Notes under the pieces: generated by a model
Databases searched by the model: none
What the model saw: only the letters and a program-made list of their open reading frames with translations
Told to the model about the DNA's origin: nothing
Translations under genes and position numbers: made by a program
Part shown: one piece after another, positions 1-9,265 of the stretch
Layout of the letters: every line of letters starts with the position of its first letter
Position numbering within the stretch: the stretch's first letter is position 1
NCBI RefSeq assembly: GCF_001039355.2
Contig: NW_019775948.1
Coordinates: forward strand, 120,516 to 159,811
Direction of reading: 5' to 3'
DNA from: Lingula anatina
Taxonomy: Eukaryota; Brachiopoda; Lingulata; Lingulida; Lingulidae
DNA length: 39,296 nucleotides

Positions 1-16
1 ATATGCATAATATGGG

Positions 17-502
17 TAATAAGGATGTGGAAAACATTGAGAAAATACTTTATTTGATAAAAATCAACATAAGGTATGTATACATTTCTACAGAATATCA
101 CAAATTGGCGGCCATTTTGGATTTTTTGGCCAAACGGTAAATTTTTTCCGTGGGCTACGGCTCTAATTTGATTTAGTATGTCAAAAGGTACCCACATGCA
201 AAATTTGGTGCTTTTATCCGCCGTGTCACGATTTGGCCATTTTTTTGCCCTAAGCCACTGGACTAATAAGGGTGTGGAAAACTCTGAGAAAATAATTTAT
301 TTGATAAAAAATCAACATAGGTATGAACATATTTCTATAGAATCCCATAAATTGGCGGCCATTTTGGATTTTTTGACCAAACGGTAAATTGTTTGAGAGG
401 GCTACGGCTCTAATTTGATTTAGAATGTCAAAAGGTAACTACATGTCAAATTCGGTGCTTTTATCCGCCGTGTCATGATTTTTTCCTTAAGCCACCGGAC
501 TA
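17..502. repeat. Two tandem copies of a ~247-bp repeat
   Basis: Units run 17-263 and 264-502. Both contain the phrases TAATAAGG, TTGGCGGCCATTTTGGAT, GGGCTACGGCTCTAATTTGA and GTGCTTTTATCCGCCGTGTC. The copies differ by scattered substitutions and a deletion near the end of the second. They lie just downstream of the last visible AACS exon, presumably in an AACS intron. No coding content is recognised. Confidence 0.85.
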
Positions 503-560
503 TTAATAACACAAACATGATCAATTCACAATACAGTATTTATCATATCATTCAGTTTAC

Positions 561-2314
561 CTTTAAACTTATCAAAGTAAGCCTTTTTACATTTCAGTCC
601 ATCTTCATCATTCCAAAAGTATGTAGGCATGCTTGGGAAAGGCTTTGTACATACTAATTCTCCACTTTCTCCAAACACAGGTTTCTCTACAACAAAGCAT
701 AGTCATATTTCAAATTACAGCTGCATTAGAAGCCCCTACATAATACATAATGAATGACACCACATATAATAAGGGATATCGAATGATCCCATTTTAAATG
801 ATTCCCCATTACACCTTATAGGGGCTTATATATATATGTTCCCATAATACTAGATAAATCTTTTTAATGACTGCCTACCATACGGTCTGTAAGGCTGTGA
901 ACGGTGTATGGAAAATGCACCCTAATTAAACACCAAAAGAACAACTCTGGATCCTGTCTTATTTTCCTGACAGGCAGACTAACACCAAAAGTACCACTCT
1001 GGATCCTGTTTTATTTTCCTGACAGGCAGACTAACACCTAAATTCATCTGACCATAGACCCTTAAAAAACATGAATATGTGTGTTTAACATTATCAAAAC
1101 TATAATATCGTTGTCTTAACTTATCATTCATAACTAATTTAATGTTAGAGGAATAGTAGAAGGAAGGAAATAGAAGGAAAAAACCAAAACAGATTGAGTG
1201 CTGCTCTGTCATCACTGCAGCAACAGGGGTAAAGAGTGACTTGACTGCTGAACATGTTAACTTTCTAATGGAGAATGCCTCACCAATATGAACCTTTGAG
1301 GACGCAACCTTGACTGCTGAACATGTAAACTTTTTACTGGAGAATGTCTCACTAAAATGAGCCTTGAGGACACAATCTTCAGGCCCATAGCCAGTAATTT
1401 CAAAAGGGGGGTTCTTTTTCTGAAAAAAGTGGACCTTTTCCCATAAAAACTTAATGTACCTAGATCAAATTTTACCCAGAGTGAACCTTTTCCCAGCAAA
1501 AGGGGCGGTTCTTTCGAACCCCCCGAACCCCCCCTGGCTACGGGCCTGATCTTGACCGCTGAACATGTAAAGTTTCTATTGGAGAATGCCTCACCAAAAT
1601 GAACCTTTGAGGACACAACCTTGACTGCTGAACATGTAAACTTTCTAATGGAGAATGTCTCACCAAAATGAACCTTTGAGGACACAACCTTGACTGCTGA
1701 ACATGTAAACTTTCTAATGGAGAATGCCTCACCAAAATGAACCTCTGATGACATAGTCAAAAAACAAGCATGTTCCCTCCATAGACAACATTTTGTGTGA
1801 ACAAATTCTATGACAGATATACATGTAGATATTTGAACATGTAAGTGCAGCATAACTGATCTGTCATCCTTGCAATAATTTTCTTCAGTAATGACATGAC
1901 AATGAAATGTGATATATAGGGCAGACAGCATATTACCATCCTCATTCCAACACTCCACAGCCATTCCTAGGTTTCTAGCCTGAATTTCTCCCCTATATAC
2001 AGGCAGAGTGCAATTCTGGCCAGCAAAGCACGATATGATGTCTGTTCCTCCTGAAATATAAACAGAATATGAGGCCTGTTGTCCCTATTATATTAGATAC
2101 AAATAACACCAGTCACACTTTACTTACATTGTCATATTAATGTATTTCTACATCGCATGCTGTATCAATTGAACTGCTGTGGGTTATTCACCTGTTATTG
2201 ATCCTAGAAGTAAATCTTTTTTAATATCCCTGTAGACATATTCATAGGTCAGTGGTTTAAGTGGGGACCCTGTAGACAAGATGGTGTGCAGGCTTTTCAG
2301 ACTGTGGGTTTCAA
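561..2314 (-). CDS. AACS: Acetoacetyl-CoA synthetase, three internal exons (partial)
   Basis: This cytosolic enzyme activates acetoacetate to acetoacetyl-CoA with ATP, feeding ketone-body carbon into sterol and fatty acid synthesis. Exons in transcript order are 2314-2192, 2050-1937 and 686-561, all with GT/AG borders and joining phases (ACA G|GA, GAT G|AG). The first exon encodes [17 protein letters not shown] and LLGSITG. The second gives GGTDIISCF, an adenylate-forming-enzyme motif, then [18 protein letters not shown]. The third gives [14 protein letters not shown] and YFWNDEDG. These are family hallmarks recognised from memory. About 120 of the usual roughly 670 residues are present. The 3' exons would lie left of position 1. 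The 5' exons should lie above 2314 but were not found; the sequence there enters a tandem array and an N at 2923. A long open frame continuing below 1937 is intron read-through, because the donor GTAATA at 1936 rejoins the family alignment at 686. Confidence 0.93.
929..1032. repeat. 52-bp direct tandem duplication
   Basis: Two adjacent 52-bp copies (929-980 and 981-1032) begin AACACCAAAAG and end CTGACAGGCAGACT. They differ at only a few bases, and a third copy starts (AACACC) and then diverges. This is intronic to AACS. Confidence 0.85.
1241..1758. repeat. 69-bp tandem array, five units, split by a MITE
   Basis: Units start at 1241, 1310, 1552, 1621 and 1690 and carry TTGACTGCTGAACATGT, then GGAGAATGYCTCAC and AACCTTTGAGGACACAACC. 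The third unit is displaced by the insertion at 1380-1548. Because 69 is divisible by three, the array reads as a 23-residue repeat on the minus strand, but this is an AACS intron and the frame is probably fortuitous. Confidence 0.92.
1380..1548 (+). mobile_element. MITE copy 1, 15-bp inverted termini and 5-bp target duplication
   Basis: This 169-bp element starts CAGGCCCATAGCCAG and ends CTGGCTACGGGCCTG, an almost perfect inverted terminal repeat. ATCTT occurs on both sides (1375-1379 and 1549-1553). It sits inside one unit of the 69-bp array, and the neighbouring units carry the unoccupied site (ACAACCTTGAC), so insertion with a 5-bp duplication is well supported. The interior is rich in runs of C and G and has no coding capacity. 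A second copy is at 35198-35342. Confidence 0.88.
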
Positions 2315-2432
2315 CTGGAAAATAAAATGATGTAAATAAAGCTTATAAAATAGAGTTTGAAGCAAAATGTTGCAACAGTGTACTCTTAGTTGAATTCTAT
2401 TGAATATGACACACATACATTCATGACTTAGG

Positions 2433-2922
2433 ACTTAGACCAATGCCAGTGATCATGATCCATCCATATAAACCCATGGCTTAAGATCCACATTTAGACA
2501 AATGCCATTGTTCATGATCCACCCATATAAACCCACAGCTTAAGATCCACATTAAGACCAATGCCAGTGTTCATGATCCATCCATATAAACCCATGGCTT
2601 AAGATCCACATTAAGACCAATGCCAGTGATCATGATCCATCCATATAAACCCATGGCTTAAGATCCACATTTAGACAAATGCCATTGTTCATGATCCACC
2701 CATATAAACCCACAGCTTAAGATCCACATTAAGACCAATGCCAGTGTTCATGATCCATCCATATAAACCCATGGCTTAAGATCCACATTAAGACCAATGC
2801 CAGTGATCATGATCCATCCATATAAACCCATGGCTTAAGATCCACATTTAGACAAATGCCATTGTTCATGATCCACCCATATAAACCCACAGCTTAAGAT
2901 CCACATTAAGACCAATGCCAGT
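2433..2922. repeat. 59-bp satellite with 177-bp higher-order period
   Basis: The monomer is 59 bp (GATCCAYCCATATAAACCC, then CTTAAGATCCACAT). Three monomer variants alternate in fixed order, giving a 177-bp higher-order unit: GATCATGATC recurs at 2451, 2628 and 2805. Higher-order copies are nearly identical while the monomers within one differ, so the trimer was amplified recently. The array stops abruptly at a single N (2923), so its true length is unknown. Confidence 0.9.
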
Positions 2923-2923
2923 N

Positions 2924-4678
2924 TTGCAGGATTCCACACGCCTTCCCCTCTTTACAAAAAAAAAATAATGGTACATATTTTTTTTTTAATTATATCAACG
3001 TGAACAACCAATACTCCCAGAATATAAAAATCCTTTTAATTAAACCCATCGAAAAAGTTGTGCCAAACTTTAATTTGTGATATGTAATCTGTAAACATGT
3101 ACTAACATTATCTGTAAACATGAATCCTACAAACGAATTTTACATTTTCATCGACATCAAAATTAAAATTCATATTCAAACTTGATACACCGTGACAACC
3201 ACAATGGAATAATGATAATCATTATGATAATAACGCCGTTTAAAATGGTACAAATTATACCCAATTCCGTCCTTATAAATTTTATAAAGGATGCTTCATA
3301 AAATTATATTTTACAAAATATATATGTATTCAATTATTATTATATCCCAATAATCATTTGCCTTTAAACAAATTACACTTATAACATATTCATATTAATG
3401 AATGCATCCCTTATACCACGTCCTTTACAATACTCTGGAATGATACGCAGATCTTCAACAGATTTTGTTTTTCATTCTGTTAGGGTGTCCAGTTCACCCA
3501 ACCTCTACCAGGAAGACCTGGCGGAGTAACCGGTTTAGTCGCCGGACTGCTCGACTCTTCTTCTATAATATGCACTTTTTCGCAGATTTAGAAAAGTTTG
3601 TTATCCGGACTGTTCCAGGGTCTTGTGGTGTGGGTGTGGCAGTCTTTTCCTTCCAGGGACGTCACGTATCGTACAGCTGAACCCTGATCCAGTGTTACAG
3701 TATCGCAGACCTTGACGCTGAAAGAGACCCTTGCCACCAAAACCCATGCAAAAGATTGCAATAAGGACACACCGACACTGAATCCGAAATCAAAGAAACC
3801 GATTCCGACAAAAACAACACCCATTAAATATATAATATTAAGCATCTATAGATAATCAGGCATTTCATCTAAAGGAAAAACAAATGATATCATTAATATA
3901 ACACAACATTATAAAATAGGATTTCCCACATATTTCGTCATTTAAAAAAAATCAACTCGGGGGCTGAGGTCTTCCGGAGTGAGGCTCGTCTCACCTAAAG
4001 GAAAAAAATTAAGGATTTAATAAACATAAAACGTTCAAAAATCAATATCAAGCACTGCTGGACCTTCAATTATCGTTCTGACCTGCACTTGGTAGGCCAA
4101 ATAAAATAAATTTCCTCAAAATTTGTAGGTCTTATGTGACTTTTATAGTACACCCATACATTCATTAAACATATAATCCCATGGACACTCTTCACAGCTT
4201 GTTTTGAAGTTCCCTTTACTTCTCGACTTTTCCTTCTGGAAAATACAAAGAAAAATACATGTTCACATATATATCGAATCATCAACGCATTCGATTTATT
4301 TTCTTTCTTTATCAAGATACCTAACTGCCCGATCACTTTACTAATAACACTTACTTCTGGTACAGCCTGTGTATTACTCAATCTTATCAAAATTCATACC
4401 CTACATTGGAAATAAACTTATCACTTAATTAATCCCACAGGTACTCTGGGTTTCAATTTATGAAATCTGATGACTCTCACCTAAGCATGAAGGATGGGCC
4501 CTATCCCCCATACTAACCCGTCCCATCACCACTAGTAGTGAGGACACAGGCTGGCTTGAATAATCCAATTAACATAATGAATATTTTCCCATTATACTCT
4601 GTGCTACCGCTGTATCTTCCCTCTTTTCCTAAGCTTCTCTTCTATCTTTACATGAAATCCTTTAAAAATCAATGATCT
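2924..4678. other. Non-coding sequence between the satellite and the gypsy pol gene
   Basis: AT-rich, with many stops in all frames. It would contain the 3' untranslated part and any 3' LTR of the adjacent minus-strand gypsy element, but no LTR pair can be recognised because the 5' half of the element is missing. Two short minus-strand open frames (3588-3845, with hydrophobic stretches, and 4070-4390) have no recognisable domain. I would not call them genes. Confidence 0.4.
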
Positions 4679-6581
4679 CTAAACATTATCATAAACACTG
4701 CATTTACAGGACCTTCCTATCGCCGTAGTTAAGCAGTCTACCTCCATATCATCACTTCTTGTATCATTCTGACCCATTTTCCTAACTTTAATTGGCTTGG
4801 GGCTTGATTGATTTTCATCTGGGACAGCTTGTGTTTCAGCGTGTTGCATGCATCGTTTTCTAAATCGTGTATTATGCGAGTGTGAGGGTATGACAATTGG
4901 CCTTTTAGGTTGTGTGATTTCGTTTGATTCTTCCGAGTATGACATGTCAACACTTTCCGTGTCCTCTTTATTATTATCATTTTCTGCACTCACCACATCA
5001 TTCGCTTCTTCGCGATTTAGATTTTCTGTGGGTGCATTGATGTCAGCTCTAACAGCTTCTGTTTGCGCTGGTTCTGGACCTCGTTGCGCAGGTACTGCTG
5101 CAGGATTAGGTCTTCGGAAAACTCTCCGAGCTCTAGGTGCAATCCCTTCCCAAGCTATGTTTGGTTCAACTAATTTCAACCTACGCCTGTTTATCATGTG
5201 CATTTTACCTGTCTGCTGATTTACCAGCCAAAAAACATTTCCGCGATACCTAGTTACTGTGAATATCGGATCATATCTTGATCCAAATGTAACTCTATCT
5301 GGTGCCGTAACAATGACACTATCTCCAACTTCAATCTTTTCGGCATTGGCCTTCGCGTCATACTGTCGTTTTGTTTCTATTCGTGCTGTCTGAAGGTTCT
5401 CTCTAGCTATCGCTAACGCATCTGAAAGTTCCGCTAACCGGCCGTTTAGCGCGTTTGTATTATCTCCATAGGTGAGCAATTTATATAGGGGGACTCGTGG
5501 CATTCTGCCGTACACTAGAAAATATGGACTAAAACCTGTCACCGTGGAAATGCTACTTCGATAAGCGAATAAAGCATTTGCTACTTGTCCCTCCCATGAT
5601 TTGACATCATTGTTCACTAAACGCGATAACAAACCTTTGTAAGTGGCATTGAATCTCTCTATTTTCCCAGAACAGGCAGGGTTATATGGTGTTGTCCTTC
5701 TGTGATCAATTCCAAGACCCGAAAGATACGCTCTGAATTCGTATGCGCTGAAAAAGTCATTTGCCAGGGCGTTTTCTACCGATTTAGCAGTTTTATTTGG
5801 AATTGGATAAGATTCAGCCCAACCCGTTAAATAATCTATCACATTCAAACAATATTTGTTTCCTCTCGGTGATTCTACAAAGGGGCCAATTAAATCCATT
5901 CCCACGATCTGGAATGGGTATGAGGCGAGAGGCAATTCACCTAAAGTCGTCCTCACTGGGCGGGATTTATGTACTAAGCAAGTCGGACATCGTTTTAAGG
6001 CTTGTGTTATATGTTTTCGCATTCCTGGCCAGACATACGCTTCTCTTACCCGACAAAGTGTTTTGTGGATACCCATGTGCCCCACGTTTTTGTGACAGTT
6101 TTCAATCACCTTCTCTCTAAATTGTCTTGGTAACATCAACCGAGGATATTCGGGTTCAGCGTGTGTCGGAGGCCTCGTTGAGTAGAGCAGACCCTGGTAA
6201 ATTTCAAAGTCAGACTCCTCGTTTTTCGCCTCTTCAATTCCATCCGAGAACTCTTCAACCTGACCCTTCTGTACCTCTTCAATATTCAAGCCGTCAGCTT
6301 CAAAAGGGATGTTATAAATGGGCATGCTATCAGGAATCATCCTTGGGTCTACCCAATCGTCCTCAGTATCTACGATAGCCATCTCCCCTTTTAATTCTTC
6401 TCTCTCCTCAGGTAACCTGCTCAAAAAATCCGCGCATATGTTTGTCGTGCCTTTCACGTATTCGATTTTTGCATTGTACTCTGCCAAAACTGCAGCCCAC
6501 CTTTGTAATCTTGAATTTTGAATTTTAGATGAAAACATTGCTTTTAGCGGTTTATGGTCGGTGTAAATTGTCACGTCCGCA
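4679..6581 (-). CDS. Ty3/gypsy retrotransposon pol fragment: RNase H end, integrase (defective)
   Basis: This is the C-terminal part of a gypsy polyprotein, open from the N at 6582 down to the stop at 4679 (about 631 residues from the first Met, though the true start is upstream and missing). In order: end of RNase H (IYTDHKPL, then CADFLSRLP); the HHCC zinc-binding domain (HKNVGHMGIHK, then CPTC); integrase core with the first catalytic Asp (VGMDLIGPF) and the catalytic Glu (GKIERFNATYKG); a C-terminal DNA-binding part (GDSVIV, then RRRLKLV); and a long acidic tail. The segment normally holding the second catalytic Asp is absent: the frame passes from NDFFSAYEF straight to RAYLSGLGI, an in-frame loss of about 20 residues. 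The integrase should therefore be inactive. Reverse transcriptase, protease and gag are not in the window. Confidence 0.93.
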
Positions 6582-6582
6582 N

Positions 6583-7010
6583 TTGAAAGTTTGGTGGTGA
6601 AAATTTTGGTGAATATTTTTGAAACAAGTATTCATCTTACTACCTGTAGGTTTTGCACTTCCATGTCAAAATGCTACATTTTTAATTCAAGAAATTGGCC
6701 CCATCGCATTTTTACTGAATTCTTCTTGTATAGCATACCCTGTATTTTACCATTCAAACTTTCAAATATTTCCAATATATTCTTCATTAAGTATCCTTAA
6801 AGAAAAGATGTCAGAATGATCATCAAATATCAAATAGATAGCCTTTTCATAGGGGAGTCATTGGGTGTTAGAATACAAATCTTTAATTTTTCTTATTTTT
6901 CATGTGTTTTTTTATTATTTTTTTCACCCAATTTTTTAACCATCAAACTTTCAAGTACTTTCAATATATTCCTCCTAAAGTATCCTATTGTGCTTCAGCC
7001 ACCTTTTTAG
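6583..7010. repeat. Copies of an AT-rich ~180-bp satellite
   Basis: This stretch carries the phrases AAGATGTCAGAATGATCATC, CTTTTCATAGGGGAGTCATT and CACCCAATTTTTTAACCATC, which recur at 17.64-18.32 kb in both orientations. At least two degenerate units are present. It begins immediately after the N at 6582, so its link to the gypsy fragment is unproven. Confidence 0.75.
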
Positions 7011-7219
7011 TTTGACACAAAGCAACTGCACGCTTCAAACGACCTTTTTATATGCGCACATTGTACATCACCTACACCTAGCATTGCCATGCTGGAAACA
7101 GCAGAGGACTACAATGGCCCCTGTGGCGCGCGTTTTTGTCATGCGCACTTCTTGTTTCCGCAAAAGATGAAGGGTTAATTAAAAATACATGGCAATTTAA
7201 AGGTGTCAGAAATTATAAT

Positions 7220-8762
7220 TCTAAAACCCCTGTGTCACTATGGCAACAGCTGAATCTGTCACAGCCAGCAGAATGTTTTAACTTAGGGCCTAAGCTATCA
7301 GAAAATCATAGTAAATAAAAATTCCTAATAGGGATGAGCTAGCTTGAATTTATTAAATTTTATATTTTGTATTGGAATAATGTATTATTTCATTTCATGT
7401 GTAAGTAAATTGGCAGCCATTTTGAATTTTGAAAGTCATAATGCAATCTGAATTAACACACATTATTGAAAATGGTTCTAGTTGTATATTCAGTACACCT
7501 AAAAGTAATAAAGAATGTTATTTGGGATGAATAATGTGGCATCTTTTCAGTTGGGACAGCCGTATGTAAAAGACATGTTTTGTGGTAGCTATCTTGGATT
7601 TCAGGATTTTAAGATAAAATTAAAAGGTTACATCTTTAACAAGCAATTTAGGCAGAAAGCAGAGGCTTTTTGCTATCATGGTACATAAGACGCATGCCGC
7701 ATTGCAATTTCTTAATAATTTTAATTTTATTTGAAAAATAAAAACTCAAAAATCAAAATTTTCCAAAAATTTCCAAACATTATTCAAAAATGAGCAAAAA
7801 CTTGCAGCCATCTTGAATTTGCTGCCATATTGGAACATTTTAACGATTGTGATATATAGCACACTTCTTAATTTACACATCTGGTATAATTTTGAATTCC
7901 ATGATTTAAAATGCATTTGAAATAATTTATTTTCATTTTTGGTCTCAAAAATATCAATTTTCAACCTCAGACATTACCATGGCAACAGCACTGATTCTCA
8001 CACCCATGGCAAACAAGTAGAAAATAAAAGCTAAGGGCCTAAATTACCAGAAAATCATAGTAAACAAAAATCACTAATGGAACTAAGTTCGTTGGAGATA
8101 ATTAATATTCATATTATGTTGGAAGAATATAATATATCAATTTTAGCCAATGTGTATAAGCATATTGGCGGCCTTTTTGAATTTTGAAAGTCCTAATGTA
8201 ATCAGAATTAATGGAAATTATTGTGAAAAGTTCTAAAATTCTGTTTATTAAAAGTAATAAAGAATATAACTTTGATGATAAATCTGGCATCTTTCCAGCT
8301 GGAACAGCAGAATGTAAAAGACTTGTATTTTAGTTGCCATTTGTATTTCAGGATTTTACAACAAAATTACAGGGTTGCGACTAAAACAAATACTGTCGGT
8401 CACAAGTATAGAACGTATGCTATTTCGGTGCATCAAAACATATCCCTCATTCTTATTCCTTAATAATTGAATAAAAACTAAAACAAAAAATTAAAATTAC
8501 TCAAAATTTAGCAAAAATTGGTCGCCATCTTGAATTTACAGCCATCTTGGAAAATTTAGAGGATCGTGCACCTCTTAAATTATACATCTGAAATAATTTT
8601 GAATTATTCAATATATATTTTTTTTTGATCACAGAAATTTCCATTTTTAATCTCAGGCGTTACCATGGCAACGGATGTAGCACACACCCACCACCAGTTT
8701 TATGGCAAACAAGCAGAAAATAGGAGCTCAAGACCTAAGTTATCAGAAAAACATAGTGAATG
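7220..8762. repeat. Tandem repeat of ~740/690 bp, two units plus the start of a third
   Basis: The landmark TGGCAACRG recurs at 7241, 7980 and 8666, and the phrase CTAAG..TACCAGAAAATCATAG recurs near 7285, 8034 and 8732. Units share TTGGCRGCC and TTTTGAATTTTGAAAGTC and the motif GCCATCTTGAATTT. Divergence is moderate with indels. No coding potential is seen. Confidence 0.75.
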
Positions 8763-8905
8763 AAAATCACTATGGGGGGGGGTCTACATTGGCCCTTAGA
8801 CTAGAATGTATTCTTTTGGATGTAAAAATCGTCAATAGAATATTTCGGAACTAATAATGCATGATTTTTACAATTTGAAACTTAGACTAACTGCCCTATT
8901 AAATG

Positions 8906-9226
8906 CTACCTACCCATTTGGAAACTTTCGGCCATAGATTTTTCATACACGACACAGGTTATCTCTTTGATAGTCGGTGCATTACCTTGGACATATTGGT
9001 CAATGGCTTTAAGCATTCCTAGGGATACCACATTGGGGTCGAAACCACCAGCTCCTAAATTCATTTGTTGTCCTTATAAATTATTGTATTGAGTAGTGGT
9101 TCGAAATGAGACGATGTCTACATTTAATGGCATGTGTTTTTTTAGATCAGTATTTCAGTCGTACATCTTTCAAAAATCTATCAAAATCTATTATTTTTTA
9201 TGAGTATCCTTTGTTTATCTTTGAAC

Positions 9227-9265
<39 letters not shown>

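Noticed and set aside
1257-1964. 235-codon minus-strand open frame with a 23-residue repeat
   Set aside because: Its first residues are AACS exon, but a GTAATA donor at 1936 and the in-phase exon at 686 show that the rest is intron read-through across a tandem array and a MITE.
2433-2922. Regular repeats resembling a CRISPR array
   Set aside because: Monomers are contiguous with no unique spacers, and the sequence is clearly eukaryotic.
3588-4390. Two minus-strand frames downstream of gypsy pol as a third (env-like) gene
   Set aside because: Only 85 and 106 codons, not joined by convincing splice sites, and no surface or fusion-protein features beyond a hydrophobic stretch.
9090-9112. GTGGTTCGAAAT as a tRNA T-loop/B box
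   Set aside because: No matching acceptor, D or anticodon arms can be folded around it.
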